DNA of 64,000 nucleotides, from the IMG/VR virus record IMGVR_UViG_3300017739_000005, positions 1-64,000 of that record. The stretch is one strand, 5' to 3'. This DNA comes from a virus. Below the pieces are notes generated by a model, which did not search any database, had not been told where the DNA came from, and was given only the letters and a program-made list of their open reading frames with translations. The translations under genes and the position numbers were made by a program. Below, piece by piece: positions 22,933-31,794 of the stretch. The stretch's first letter is position 1, and every line of letters starts with the position of its first letter.

Positions 22933-23370
22933 TTAGCTATTACCGTTAAACAGTTGTTCTAATTTCTTTCTCATCTTTTCTACTTCACCGATGAGACCCA
23001 TTTCCTGAGTCAGTTCAATACTCGAATCAGGGACATCATCGGGATGTTTTTTGAACTCTTGTTTACAAAAGAATTTGTACATCAGAACCGCGTCCGACGA
23101 CATCGGCGCGATCGTAATAATCCTCTCTTCAGGAATAATAAAGAAGTCTTCATCAGAGAAGACCATCCACCTCTTGAGTCCTACTGCTACTGCTCTCTTA
23201 TCTTCAATCATCTTCTCAGTGCTGTGCACTTTGCCAGGGTCTTGAATGAATGCACAATAGAAACCTTTATGCTCTTCTACTACAACAACTCTGCCAAGAA
23301 GTTCCTCTCCAGATGTAAGTTTAATACATCCGTAGAATTCTTCGTCGGGTTTGATGTAATTTAGAGACAT
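22933..23370 (-). CDS. Sm-like phage protein (145 aa)
   Basis: Conserved hypothetical found beside uvsW in T4-like cyanophages. N-terminal barrel-like pattern CIKLTSGEELLGRVVVVEE, then FIQDPGKV and RWMVFSDEDFFIIPEERI. The C-terminal 40 residues form a charged helix (VEKMRKKLEQLFNG). It shares the SGEE/NGED-type turn and DP-x-x-V strand with the two small proteins upstream of gp43. RNA or protein binding is possible; no evidence decides. One base separates it from uvsW. Confidence 0.75.
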   Translation of the reverse strand: MSLNYIKPDEEFYGCIKLTSGEELLGRVVVVEEHKGFYCAFIQDPGKVHSTEKMIEDKRAVAVGLKRWMVFSDEDFFIIPEERIITIAPMSSDAVLMYKFFCKQEFKKHPDDVPDSSIELTQEMGLIGEVEKMRKKLEQLFNGNS

Positions 23371-23371
23371 A

Positions 23372-24832
23372 CTAGTTTCCTAATTTGATTTTAGTAATTG
23401 AGTATTCAAACTTTTCATCCTTGTACTGACGGATGCGTTCAACTAAATGGTTCAACGTTGCATTCATACGAAAACCATTGCTAATATCATCGGCAAAATC
23501 ATATAGTGTTGCCTGACTCTTTGAGTCGTGCTTCCGTAGTGCCCTACCAATAGACTGGAGATTGCGAATCTTAGACTTGGATGGGGAAGCAAATATCACA
23601 TTGTGTAAGTTTTTTATATTGATACCAGTTGAGAACGTCCCATACGATGCAAGAATAATTGCATTGTCCGTGTCCTCACAGATCTGGCGTGCCTCTTCTC
23701 GTTCCTCAGTGGGAACTTTGCCGTGGATAAAAAATATATGTTTATCCCCTGCTTTACTATTTATCATTTCGTAAAGAGGTTCTCCGTGCTTCTCCACGTA
23801 GTTGAATAGAATTAGAGTGTTACCAACCAAGTCTCTAGCAAGACCAGTAATAATATTATTCCTTTTCTCGTGGGATATGATATAATCTATTTCATCAAAG
23901 TAAGAATCGAAACCAATATAATCGTGTTTACACAGCAGTACATTAATCTTGAGTTCAGTCAGATGTCCTTTCTTCTGCAAATCTTTTGTGCGTATAGCAT
24001 TATTAACTTTACCGAACAGACCTTCCAGTTGAAGTTGATGGCATTGCATACCATCCAACGTACCAGTCAGACCATATCTGTACTTGGCATTGTGGCACTT
24101 ATTAAGAATACCTGTCAGCGACTTCGCTTTGTACTGGTGCGCTTCATCGCCGATAACAACATCAAACCTATTAAAGTAATCCTTAGACTCCTTGTAGATA
24201 GATTGCCACGTAGAAATGACGACAGGACTCCTGTCATAACGGTCTCTTCCCCCGTAGATTTTGTGTATTGTGTTTCGAGCGTAGAATCCATATTGTTCAA
24301 TGTCCTTGTAAAGTTGTTCAACCAAAGAGGTTGTAGGTACAATAATCAAGATCTCTCTATTATATTGTAGGTGCCATCTGAGAAGGCAGTAGATTATGAA
24401 TGATTTCCCAGATCCAGTGGGAGAGAGTAATAATCTACGGTTGTGCCGAAGTGCTGAATAAATGCTTTGGAGTTGGTAATCTCTCGCCTTGAAAGGAGTA
24501 CCCAGAGATCGAACAAAACCATTAACTGCCTCGGGTGTGATAAGTGTGTTTTCTTCACCAGGGGTACCTGAGTATTTGTTGTCTACTATTGTATATTCAT
24601 ATTCCTTTTTCTGTAACCATTCCTCAAGATAATGAAACAACCCCACAGGTAGTTCACCTGTCCCAGGAGAATACAGTCTGATCAATCCATCCCAATACTT
24701 GTAGCGTTTCTGTTGTTTCAGAAATTTTGCTTCTGGTACTGCAAATGTAAAGTAATCACTTAACTCTCTATGCTGAGATAACTCAGCACCGATCCTTAGA
24801 GAAACTTCATTCTTCTTTTCAATGGTAACCAT
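23372..24832 (-). CDS. uvsW: UvsW helicase
   Basis: Superfamily 2 helicase, 486 aa (T4 UvsW is 502). Walker A LSPTGSGKSFI, DEAH box VVIGDEAHQYKA, motif III YGLTGTLDG, motif VI LQSIGRALRKHD. The N-terminal 90 residues form the usual small domain. It reanneals forks and resolves recombination intermediates. It overlaps the uvsY stop by one base. Confidence 0.95.
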   Translation of the reverse strand: MVTIEKKNEVSLRIGAELSQHRELSDYFTFAVPEAKFLKQQKRYKYWDGLIRLYSPGTGELPVGLFHYLEEWLQKKEYEYTIVDNKYSGTPGEENTLITPEAVNGFVRSLGTPFKARDYQLQSIYSALRHNRRLLLSPTGSGKSFIIYCLLRWHLQYNREILIIVPTTSLVEQLYKDIEQYGFYARNTIHKIYGGRDRYDRSPVVISTWQSIYKESKDYFNRFDVVIGDEAHQYKAKSLTGILNKCHNAKYRYGLTGTLDGMQCHQLQLEGLFGKVNNAIRTKDLQKKGHLTELKINVLLCKHDYIGFDSYFDEIDYIISHEKRNNIITGLARDLVGNTLILFNYVEKHGEPLYEMINSKAGDKHIFFIHGKVPTEEREEARQICEDTDNAIILASYGTFSTGINIKNLHNVIFASPSKSKIRNLQSIGRALRKHDSKSQATLYDFADDISNGFRMNATLNHLVERIRQYKDEKFEYSITKIKLGN

Positions 24833-25254
24833 TAGATAGGGAATTCAAACCGCTTTGCATCAATCGCGTTCTTCACTTGGAATCCACGATTGTTGATCAT
24901 CTTTAAGATGTTCTCAATATAATTTATACAAGTTTCGAAATAAGTTACTCTCAAACCTTGCTTCTGAATATCTTCATCAGAATCTAGGAAGGTACTTAGA
25001 TCACCCTTAAGCACTTTGAGATCAAAGACTTGATTGTTCTCGTCTGTTTTCTTTCCGCTATACCATAACCACTTCTCACGGTAACATCTCTTGAGTTTAC
25101 ATTTCTCATCCTCAAGAATTAATTTGTATTTGTTGTAATAGATGTGGTACTTCTGATGTAAACTTGCTATTTGCAAGGACTCGTTGCCCAAATCTGCTTC
25201 ATTAAAAATAGAGTCCTTAGACCAGGACTCCTGCAACTCTTCAAGTAATGCCAT
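24832..25254 (-). CDS. uvsY: UvsY recombination mediator
   Basis: 140 aa, the size of T4 UvsY (137). Helical, with LEELQESWSKDSIFNEADLG at the start, the HQKYHIYYNKYKLIL segment and an FETCINYIENILKMINNRGFQVKNAIDAKRF end. It loads UvsX on gp32-covered DNA. Gene order uvsY then uvsW is as in T4. Confidence 0.93.
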   Translation of the reverse strand: MALLEELQESWSKDSIFNEADLGNESLQIASLHQKYHIYYNKYKLILEDEKCKLKRCYREKWLWYSGKKTDENNQVFDLKVLKGDLSTFLDSDEDIQKQGLRVTYFETCINYIENILKMINNRGFQVKNAIDAKRFEFPI

Positions 25255-25257
25255 AAA

Positions 25258-25818
25258 TTAAGATAAATTTTTCTTTCTACCACCGTCGATTGCTTGGATC
25301 TCGTATGATAGGTAATCGAATGATACGATTGATTGGAAATATTCTTGGTCACTAAGTGTACCGTCAAACTCTAGTGTACTAAGTTCCACTGGTTTCAAGT
25401 TCGTGAAGACGACATTGTATAGAGGTTGGAAGTTAGAGTTGAGGATAGTCAGTGTACCGTCAGCAAAGATAAGATCATCACCTAAACCTTTGACGTTGTT
25501 CTCAGGAGTTGCGTCGATCATCTGCTGACGTTCTTCGAACCTCTCTGGAACTGCTAGACCACGCATCCAGTTATGGAGGATCAAATAGTTCTCCATACTT
25601 TCATCTACAAGAAACTGTAGATTGAAACGACCATAGTCGAGAGTACCTTCAAGGTAGGTGCTTCTGAATGGTGTAGGTTGCTCAACCAAACTCATAGAGA
25701 TGTTTGGTACGTTTGCCATCTGTGCGAAGTATGCGACCTTAGGATACTTTGCCAGAGTGAAGCGAAACCCACCTGGACTGAGGAAATTCCTATTGCTTAT
25801 TTGCGTTTGAAAAGACAT
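25258..25818 (-). CDS. Tail-tube-fold structural protein (gp19/gp54-related)
   Basis: 186 aa. The pattern FRFTLAKYPKVAYFAQMANV, then VEQPTPFRSTYLEG, a DYGRFNLQFLVDES strand and WMRGL parallels the gp19 protein of this window (PNLFQCEIYAPP, AANIPASTVGVVEVPYRG, FEPWTVTVLNDQS). I read it as a tail-tube-type barrel, perhaps the tube initiator related to gp54, but the exact T4 counterpart is uncertain. A late promoter GATAAATA at 25847-25854 lies 29 bp upstream. Confidence 0.72.
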   Translation of the reverse strand: MSFQTQISNRNFLSPGGFRFTLAKYPKVAYFAQMANVPNISMSLVEQPTPFRSTYLEGTLDYGRFNLQFLVDESMENYLILHNWMRGLAVPERFEERQQMIDATPENNVKGLGDDLIFADGTLTILNSNFQPLYNVVFTNLKPVELSTLEFDGTLSDQEYFQSIVSFDYLSYEIQAIDGGRKKNLS

Positions 25819-25846
25819 TATCTAAATGATTGGGTTCCGCCAATTC

Positions 25847-25854
25847 TATTTATC
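25847..25854 (-). promoter_or_regulatory. Late promoter (GATAAATA)
   Basis: Minus-strand GATAAATA, overlapping the stop of the 54-aa gene and 29 bp from the ATG of the tube-like gene at 25818. Confidence 0.65.
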
Positions 25855-26014
25855 CACGATACTCTTGCAGTATATCGATAACACTATTGAGCATAAAATG
25901 TGCACCCTCCTCCCATTCTTCCGATTCCTCTTTATACTTCTTATCGATAATTTCAGTTTTTAGTTTTAGAACTCGGACATTTATGTCTTCTTTAGTGACG
26001 AAGTTCCTAGACAT
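25850..26014 (-). CDS. 54-aa charged helical protein
   Basis: Real start is the ATG at 26014: MSRNFVTKEDINVRVLKLKT, then a strongly charged helix (KKYKEESEEWEEGAHFM) and ILQEYRG. A longer reading of the frame would run backwards into gp23 and through its terminator, so I reject it. CTAAATAT at 26034-26041 may be its late promoter. No known family. Confidence 0.65.
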   Translation of the reverse strand: MSRNFVTKEDINVRVLKLKTEIIDKKYKEESEEWEEGAHFMLNSVIDILQEYRG

Positions 26015-26033
26015 TGTTCTTACTCGTACTGAT

Positions 26034-26041
26034 ATATTTAG
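26034..26041 (-). promoter_or_regulatory. Late-promoter-like box (CTAAATAT)
   Basis: Minus-strand CTAAATAT, 20 bp before the ATG of the 54-aa gene and just after the gp23 terminator. Confidence 0.45.
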
Positions 26042-26051
26042 GTGTGGACAC

Positions 26052-26078
26052 AAAAAAAAGGACCCCGTAGGGTCCTTT
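26052..26078 (-). terminator. Terminator after gp23 with UACG tetraloop
   Basis: Minus strand AAAGGACCC, TACG loop, GGGTCCTTT, then five more T residues. A nine-base-pair stem. It caps the abundant major capsid transcript. Confidence 0.9.
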
Positions 26079-26102
26079 GAGTAAACAAATATAAGCGATC
26101 GC

Positions 26103-27470
26103 TTACATAAGGTTGTCAACCAAACTACGTCTGTAGTAACGGTTAGCGTTAGCAGTAAGAGCACCGCTACCTTGAGTTGTACCTTCAGCAAATGGGTTTG
26201 CAACAAGACCGTATCTTGTCTTAAATCCAATTTTTGGTTGGAAGGTGTCCTGACCAACCGCACGAACCATCTGAAGAGGAACGTATGGGCAGTAGAACAG
26301 TCCAGCATCATATGCAGAACTACCTTTGTATCCAGCAACGTAGAAGTGTCTGTCACTTACGTTTGCAGAATATGGGTCAACATAAACCTTGATTCTACCG
26401 TTCAACGTACCAGCAAGAGTGCTGCTATTGTCGTCAGGAAGTAGTCCACTGTTGCCAGCAAGAGCAGGAGTATAATCAAGAACGCCTGCCATTGACAATG
26501 CAGATGCAACGTCAGCAGAACAGATCAAGATGTTACCCTTCCCGCGTCTAGTCTCGTGACCAATCGCGTTCATATCTCTTTCGATGTTGAAAAGAAGACC
26601 TTTGAACTTCTCTACAGACCATCTACCGTTGGAGTCAACGTCAAGATCGAATACACCAGCAGTTGCAGTGTTTGACTGAGAACCAGGTCTTGCAACCTTG
26701 TACACAGTACGAACAACTTCACGGTTGATTTCAGCAAGAACCTCAGTAGACAAGATGTTTGCCAACTCAGATTCAGCGTCCAATCCGTGAACTGCCTTAA
26801 GATCTTGAGCAAGTTCCAAACTGTACTCTGCCTTGAGTGCTCTGGACTTCGCAGTCACAGTAACTTTCTCAATGCTGAAGTTCATTTCAGCGAAGGCATT
26901 AGAACCAGTACCTAGAGTCTCTGACTCATCGGTTCTCATTCCTGTACCGTTGGTATATGTACCAGAGTCGTTAAGAAGACCTGGGTTTGAACCTGCTTGT
27001 GCAGATCCTTGTGATCCGAAACCAGAAGTCTGTGCTGCGTCAGTTCCAGAGAACTGTGAATCTGATTCGTTGAAGAACGCTTCAGAACCAGATGCTCTGT
27101 TAGTACCGTATCTAGATCTCATTGCGAAGATCAGACCAGTAGGACCAGTCATAGGTTGAACACCAGCAATGTCATAAGCAATAAGCTTAGGCATTGAACG
27201 TCTAATCAATGAGATTAGAACTGGGTCGAAACCTGCAACAGGACCAGTTGCTGTAGCACCTGCAGAGAAACCTGCAGCGCCTGAAGTGGATCCAGAAGAG
27301 TTTGTAGGAGCAGCTTCGTTAAGGATGCCTGCTTCTTCTCTTAAAAATGATTCTTGGTTTTCGAGCAGAATTGCGGTGACCGCTTTCTTGTAGTTGTCCT
27401 TGATGGAATCAAGACCCTCACAATTAAGAACGGGTGACCACTTCTCCTGCAGATGTTCGGATTTGAACAT
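26103..27470 (-). CDS. 23: Major capsid protein (T4 gp23)
   Basis: 455 aa. Typical gp23 stretches: RRSMPKLIAYDIAGVQPMTG, GLIFAMRSRYG, LELAQDLKAVHGLDAE, RGKGNILICSADVASAL and GLFYCPYVPLQMVRA. Residues 50-53 (LNE then A) form a gp21 protease site, so the N-terminal 52 residues are probably removed on maturation. An AGAGG ribosome site precedes the ATG. The gene is followed by a strong terminator at 26052-26078. Confidence 0.97.
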   Translation of the reverse strand: MFKSEHLQEKWSPVLNCEGLDSIKDNYKKAVTAILLENQESFLREEAGILNEAAPTNSSGSTSGAAGFSAGATATGPVAGFDPVLISLIRRSMPKLIAYDIAGVQPMTGPTGLIFAMRSRYGTNRASGSEAFFNESDSQFSGTDAAQTSGFGSQGSAQAGSNPGLLNDSGTYTNGTGMRTDESETLGTGSNAFAEMNFSIEKVTVTAKSRALKAEYSLELAQDLKAVHGLDAESELANILSTEVLAEINREVVRTVYKVARPGSQSNTATAGVFDLDVDSNGRWSVEKFKGLLFNIERDMNAIGHETRRGKGNILICSADVASALSMAGVLDYTPALAGNSGLLPDDNSSTLAGTLNGRIKVYVDPYSANVSDRHFYVAGYKGSSAYDAGLFYCPYVPLQMVRAVGQDTFQPKIGFKTRYGLVANPFAEGTTQGSGALTANANRYYRRSLVDNLM

Positions 27471-27519
27471 TGCTTTTTACCTCTTTGGGGTTATAGAAAA
27501 AATAGTTTAATGACTAAAA

Positions 27520-28509
27520 TCACTTAGTCCAGCGTCTGATAGCGTCAACGTACTTGGACATTGAATCAGACATATCTGTTTCCACAACTGGTTGAACATC
27601 TTCGGCAATCGTTTCAGATGCAGTTTGTGGTTTGCTGCTAAAATATGACTCCTTGAGAGTTTCAATTTTGCTGCGGAATGACTCTTCATCTTTAAACTCA
27701 ACACCTTCTGAGAGACTTCCAAGTTTCTCTTTCTCGGTTTGGGCGAGACCTTCTGCGATCTCAGTCACGATTCCATTCTTACGAAAACCTGCCACTTGGT
27801 GTGTAAGGTCAACGTTCTTATCAATTTGTTCGTTGAGTTTTGCTTCCATCTGATCAAGTTCAGTCACCATATCAGTAATGATGTCTGCCTTCTCCTCGGG
27901 AACCTCAATGTGGTTCTCGACGAAAACTTTTTTGAGACCTGCAACCACGCTCTCAGCGATCTCTGCTTTGAGACCAGTTTCAACTGCGAGTTGGTTGGCG
28001 TCGATCCACTGCTGAGTAGCGTAAGTTAGATACTCGTCTACTTGCTCAGCAAGTGTGGTCTTAACTGCTTCGACTTCCTCAGAAAGTGTACCTGCGTATT
28101 CCTTATGAACACGGTCAAGTTCCTCGTTGAGGCGTGATACAACAGCGGCTTCGAAGATAGTCGCTGCTTTTTCTTTGAACTCTTCAGAAAGATCTTCGCC
28201 TTCTGTAAGAGCGGCAACGTCAGCAGAAAGGTCGATCTCAATAAGATCTTCGCCTTCAGCGTTTTCTGCTTCCACTGATTCTGCCTTCTGAGGTGATGCT
28301 GCAGAAGGTTTTGTCTTAGGTGATGCTGCCTGTGTTTGTGATGGAGTCTTCAGTTTGTTAGACTCATCATCAGGTTTTGAGTTCTGAGGTGTAGGACCTC
28401 CGAGATTCTCAACGCCACCCAAAGAAGAACCATCAGCAACAGCACCGTCGAATTTTGCTTCGGTGACTTGCTTTTCTTCGGATGCCATTACTTCATTCTC
28501 TTGTGACAT
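27520..28509 (-). CDS. 22: Prohead scaffold protein (T4 gp22)
   Basis: 329 aa, very acidic, mostly helical. The N-terminal 90 residues are Ser/Ala/Glu/Lys-rich and low complexity; the middle forms coiled coils (EEFKEKAATIFEAAVVSRLN; ELDQMEAKLNEQIDKNVDL). The C-terminus MSDSMSKYVDAIRRW is a conserved end of this family. It forms the core on which gp23 assembles and is later digested by gp21. A consensus late promoter lies at 28549-28556. Confidence 0.9.
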   Translation of the reverse strand: MSQENEVMASEEKQVTEAKFDGAVADGSSLGGVENLGGPTPQNSKPDDESNKLKTPSQTQAASPKTKPSAASPQKAESVEAENAEGEDLIEIDLSADVAALTEGEDLSEEFKEKAATIFEAAVVSRLNEELDRVHKEYAGTLSEEVEAVKTTLAEQVDEYLTYATQQWIDANQLAVETGLKAEIAESVVAGLKKVFVENHIEVPEEKADIITDMVTELDQMEAKLNEQIDKNVDLTHQVAGFRKNGIVTEIAEGLAQTEKEKLGSLSEGVEFKDEESFRSKIETLKESYFSSKPQTASETIAEDVQPVVETDMSDSMSKYVDAIRRWTK

Positions 28510-28548
28510 TAGAGTTGTCTCCTTAGTAGTCTTTGCTATTCGTAAAAA

Positions 28549-28556
28549 TATTTATA
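28549..28556 (-). promoter_or_regulatory. T4-type late promoter for gp22-gp23
   Basis: Exact TATAAATA on the minus strand, 40 bp before the gp22 ATG, in the short gap after gp21. Confidence 0.82.
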
Positions 28557-28557
28557 A

Positions 28558-29208
28558 TCACAGGGTATTTAGAAAATTTGAAAACGCGGAAATTTTCCGC
28601 TCTTCAAGTACCTTGAGATTAGCAGCGTTGTCGATTTGCTTCTTCATAGTGGCAATTTCAGACTCTTGCATAAGTCCGTTGTTCCAGACCCATTCTTTGC
28701 CTTCCATAATTCCATTAACAAAAGCATCTGGTGCTGAGGGATCAGCAACAATATCTGCTGCAGTTGCTAACATAAAATCATCAGCAACGACTTTCGATCC
28801 ATCTCTTGTTTCTTGGAGTGATCCAATACCACGAGATGAAACGCCTAGTTTCACACCTTCATCTAAAAGTGAACGTGTAATGTTCCCCATAGGGGTATCT
28901 AGGATTCTTGCTCTGCCCTTAAAGTTATTACCTTCTTGAACTAGAGAGGTGATCAAATGTGAAACTCGATCAAGGTTCACAGTAGGACCATCGGGATGAC
29001 CCAACTCTCCTAGTGCGCGACCGCTTTTAACGTATGACTCGTTATATTTAGCAACTTCGCGTACCAGAGTATTAATAGGGTACATTCTTCCGTTGCGATT
29101 TTTGATCTCGCCTTGTAGGAATGTTCCTTCTATGTATAGGTTTTTCTTACCGTTCTTTTCCTCAGTAAGGATCTGAACGTCTTCAATCTGTTCCGTGATC
29201 AGTTTCAT
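28558..29208 (-). CDS. 21: Prohead protease (T4 gp21)
   Basis: 216-aa serine protease of the herpesvirus-like fold (T4 gp21 is 212). Catalytic His71 in ALGELGHPDG and nucleophile Ser124 or 125 in KLGVSSRGIG are visible. It cleaves scaffold and gp23 at L/I-x-E sites during maturation. The start overlaps the gp67-like gene by 26 bp. Confidence 0.95.
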   Translation of the reverse strand: MKLITEQIEDVQILTEEKNGKKNLYIEGTFLQGEIKNRNGRMYPINTLVREVAKYNESYVKSGRALGELGHPDGPTVNLDRVSHLITSLVQEGNNFKGRARILDTPMGNITRSLLDEGVKLGVSSRGIGSLQETRDGSKVVADDFMLATAADIVADPSAPDAFVNGIMEGKEWVWNNGLMQESEIATMKKQIDNAANLKVLEERKISAFSNFLNTL

Positions 29209-29380
29209 CTGTGGGTTCCTCTTGAGTTTCGGGTTTCATCCAATCACCTGCAATTTCTTTCTTCTTTGCTTCTAGAGCATTAGCAGTCATTGCTTTCATT
29301 GCGTCATCAACCTCTCCACTGAGATCTTTGTTCCCAGAAAAAAGTTTGTTGACAATTTCTTTCGCTTGGATGGATGGCAT
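29183..29380 (-). CDS. Prohead core protein (gp67/gp68-like)
   Basis: 65 aa starting MPSIQAKEIVNKLFSGNKDL; helical with an acidic, threonine-rich tail. It lies between gp20 and gp21 exactly where T4 has the small core proteins 67 and 68. I assign the role by position and composition, not by clear motif. A longer start inside gp20 is less likely because a late box lies in between. Confidence 0.7.
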   Translation of the reverse strand: MPSIQAKEIVNKLFSGNKDLSGEVDDAMKAMTANALEAKKKEIAGDWMKPETQEEPTDETDHGTD

Positions 29381-29401
29381 AATAAATGTCCTCGTATAAT
29401 A

Positions 29402-29409
29402 ATATTTAG
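29402..29409 (-). promoter_or_regulatory. Late-promoter-like box (CTAAATAT)
   Basis: Minus-strand CTAAATAT overlapping the gp20 stop, about 22 bp before the small core-protein start. Confidence 0.5.
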
Positions 29410-31028
29410 AATTCTCCGCGTTTATAGTCTGCTGGAGCGACTGATTCGACACCGCTTGGACCTTCTTCTTCCTCGACTTCACCTTCCATTCCCATTCCAC
29501 CTGCCATCGGTTCACCTGTCATAGGATCAATCGAAGCGGGGTCAGGAATCTTACCTTCTTCAATTTCTTTTTCAATCTGTTCGTCGATCTCAGTGATCTC
29601 CGCTTCAGTATGTCTTAGAATTTGACGACGGATATAGTCAGCAGAGAAGTATCTACCAACGAAAGGATCCATTGATTGAACAAGATTCAAACGCTCTGTT
29701 AGAATCTCTTTCTCTTTTAGTTCAGAGAAATAGTTGTCAGCAATAAAATCATATTGAATATGCTCTGACATCTCATCCCACTCTTCAATGCTGATAACAC
29801 CTTTTAGAATGAGTTGAGTTTTAAGTAGATCGTGAAGTAGTTCAGAGAACTTCTTACGCAAACGAGTTACGAACTTTTGGAACTTAATCTCGTCACGTGT
29901 GATCTCTGCTGCGCGACCTAGGTTAAAGGTTGACTCTGATTCCAGTCTTGATTCTGGAACGTTGAGTGCACGGTAAAGTTTCTTCTGGAAGTATTTGACA
30001 TCCTCAAGTTCTCCAAGGTTTTGTCCACCTGGGAGAGTAGTGATCTCAGTTCCTCTTCCACCTTCTCTACGTGGCAACCAGAAATCTTCGAGCATTGACA
30101 TAAATTTTCTGTCATCTCTGATCTCTCCTGTGTCTGCGTTATAGACCAATTTGTTTCTATAACGAGACATTACCTCACGGAGATATTGTTCTGCTTTTTG
30201 CTTAGGGAGATTACCAACATCAATGTAGAAAATTCTACGTTCTGGTGCTCTCGATAGTCTGTAGATAACAAGACTATCTTCGATCATCCTTAGTTGGTTG
30301 AGCGCTTTGATTGACTTGTGCAAATGTGACATAATCACATTCTTGTTCATATCTTTCAAACCACTGTGGGCGAAAGCAATTGCATCAGGAGCAACCTTGA
30401 TACCAGAGGTTTCCATTGCTCTGAGACCTTTGGGATTATAAACATAATACTCTGCAGACTTGCCAGCAAGTTGCGCTTCCATTGTCCTTGGATCTTGGAA
30501 CTGTTTATCCTTAGGACGCTCCATCTCCACGACCTTACGGATTTTTCGTGGATCAATATATCTTAGTTCTGTGATACCACCTCTAGGGTTCTTGGTATCA
30601 ATCATCTTGTGATAGTAGATCTTCCCGTCAATATACCAGCGACGGAAAATATCATATGCTTTCTTGTCAAAGTCAAGCAGACGGAGGATGTTAAAGAACT
30701 CCTCTCTAATTCTTTTCTTGATAGTACCACTGACTTTAAGATTAGATAACTCCACGTCTACGGGACTATCATCTAACTCACCAGCGATTGCTTCGTTTAC
30801 TACATCGTCAATAGCGCGATCACATTCAGGATGAATTGACATTGCGCGATAACGACGAATTAAATCGTTTTCATCTTTGTATGTTCCATCAAGATCGATT
30901 GCAGTACCGAAATACCCACCACCCGAGACTGGTGTCGCTGCATCATCTGACTCTTTACGCACGAAAGAAGGACCCTTCGCAGAGTCCTTCTTAGCACGTT
31001 CAAGAGAATAACCAAAAAGTTGGGACAT
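29406..31028 (-). CDS. 20: Portal protein (T4 gp20)
   Basis: 540 aa (T4 gp20 is 524). Typical stretches: LIRRYRAMSIHPECDRAIDDVVNEA, RFFIDG-like FRRWYIDGKIYYHKMID, IAFAHSGLKD and LPGGQNLGELEDVKYFQKKLYRALNVP, the part used for cyanophage diversity studies. It forms the dodecameric head portal. The C-terminus is glutamate-, glycine- and methionine-rich. A late promoter TATAAATA stands at 31055-31062. Confidence 0.97.
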   Translation of the reverse strand: MSQLFGYSLERAKKDSAKGPSFVRKESDDAATPVSGGGYFGTAIDLDGTYKDENDLIRRYRAMSIHPECDRAIDDVVNEAIAGELDDSPVDVELSNLKVSGTIKKRIREEFFNILRLLDFDKKAYDIFRRWYIDGKIYYHKMIDTKNPRGGITELRYIDPRKIRKVVEMERPKDKQFQDPRTMEAQLAGKSAEYYVYNPKGLRAMETSGIKVAPDAIAFAHSGLKDMNKNVIMSHLHKSIKALNQLRMIEDSLVIYRLSRAPERRIFYIDVGNLPKQKAEQYLREVMSRYRNKLVYNADTGEIRDDRKFMSMLEDFWLPRREGGRGTEITTLPGGQNLGELEDVKYFQKKLYRALNVPESRLESESTFNLGRAAEITRDEIKFQKFVTRLRKKFSELLHDLLKTQLILKGVISIEEWDEMSEHIQYDFIADNYFSELKEKEILTERLNLVQSMDPFVGRYFSADYIRRQILRHTEAEITEIDEQIEKEIEEGKIPDPASIDPMTGEPMAGGMGMEGEVEEEEGPSGVESVAPADYKRGEF

Positions 31029-31054
31029 CTAATTATTAGAATTTTCTTCCCAAC

Positions 31055-31062
31055 TATTTATA
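31055..31062 (-). promoter_or_regulatory. T4-type late promoter for gp20
   Basis: Exact TATAAATA on the minus strand, 27 bp before the gp20 ATG, in the 63-bp gap after gp19. Confidence 0.82.
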
Positions 31063-31091
31063 AGGTTTCAAATTAACTTTATTTGACCTGA

Positions 31092-31766
31092 TTAACTGCC
31101 TGAGTTTCCAGTGTTGACATCGTTGTCATAAGTCCAGTATTGAACTTGGAATTCAACGGTGTATTCCTCTGGAGTATCTGTGGTTCCCCAGTCAAGATCG
31201 ATCGCAGAAATGTTAGATGGCCAGATACCTTCGAACTTGTATGTACGAATGATCTTACCTTTTCTATCCATCTGTCTAACTTTTGCCATCGCTTGATAAT
31301 CAGCGATAGTGTTAGCATTTTGGAAGTTCTGCTGTAGTGCTTGAATGTTGGTTGACCAAGATTCAAAGAACGCTCTCATCTTGAATGACTGATCGTTTAG
31401 AACAGTAACGGTCCAAGGTTCGAATGTTCTGTCGCCAGCAACCTTGAGGATTCTTCCTCTATAAGGAACTTCCACAACACCAACTGTTGATGCAGGAATG
31501 TTTGCTGCCTTCACGAGGAAGGTACCGAATGCGGATGCTTCGGAAGCGTTTAGTTGTGACTCACCAGCGGAGTTTTCAGATGCTTCTGCTGAAGAACCTG
31601 CTACTCCACCTGACTGAGGTGATACCCCATCCTGAAGGATTGGGGGTGCATAGATTTCGCATTGAAATAGATTCGGGCGGGCGAAATCTTTGACTTGATC
31701 TCGGAAGGAGAAGATCGGAGCTCTTACCGAGCTCTGCTCCACCTGTCCTGGTTGTTGTTCTGCCAT
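31092..31766 (-). CDS. 19: Tail tube protein (T4 gp19)
   Basis: 224 aa, longer than T4 gp19 (163) because of an inserted Ser/Gly/Glu-rich stretch (SPQSGGVAGSSAEASENSAG, about residues 50-70). Family features: FARPNLFQCEIYAPP, AANIPASTVGVVEVPYRGR, FEPWTVTVLNDQSFKMR and WPSNISAIDLDW. It polymerises into the inner tail tube. Gene order 18, 19, 20 is as in T4. Confidence 0.93.
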   Translation of the reverse strand: MAEQQPGQVEQSSVRAPIFSFRDQVKDFARPNLFQCEIYAPPILQDGVSPQSGGVAGSSAEASENSAGESQLNASEASAFGTFLVKAANIPASTVGVVEVPYRGRILKVAGDRTFEPWTVTVLNDQSFKMRAFFESWSTNIQALQQNFQNANTIADYQAMAKVRQMDRKGKIIRTYKFEGIWPSNISAIDLDWGTTDTPEEYTVEFQVQYWTYDNDVNTGNSGS

Positions 31767-31794
31767 TGTTTTAACTCCTAGTTAGACTCTTGAA

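Noticed and set aside
23044-23364. 106-aa rightward frame after the rightward promoter near gp55
   Set aside because: It is antisense to a conserved gene over its full length, has a His/Arg/Phe/Cys composition typical of shadow frames and no ribosome site. An antisense RNA is more likely than a protein.
23755-23775. GATAAATAG on the minus strand inside uvsW, identical to a late box
   Set aside because: It lies within the conserved coding sequence with no gene start downstream at a sensible distance; chance occurrence.
25850-26356. 168-aa frame reaching back into gp23
   Set aside because: Only the last 54 codons lie outside gp23 and look like protein; the upstream part crosses the terminator and is a shadow of gp23.
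29183-29515. 110-aa reading of the gp67-like gene
   Set aside because: The extra N-terminal part is antisense-frame sequence of gp20 and crosses a late box; the MPSIQAKEIV start is more credible.
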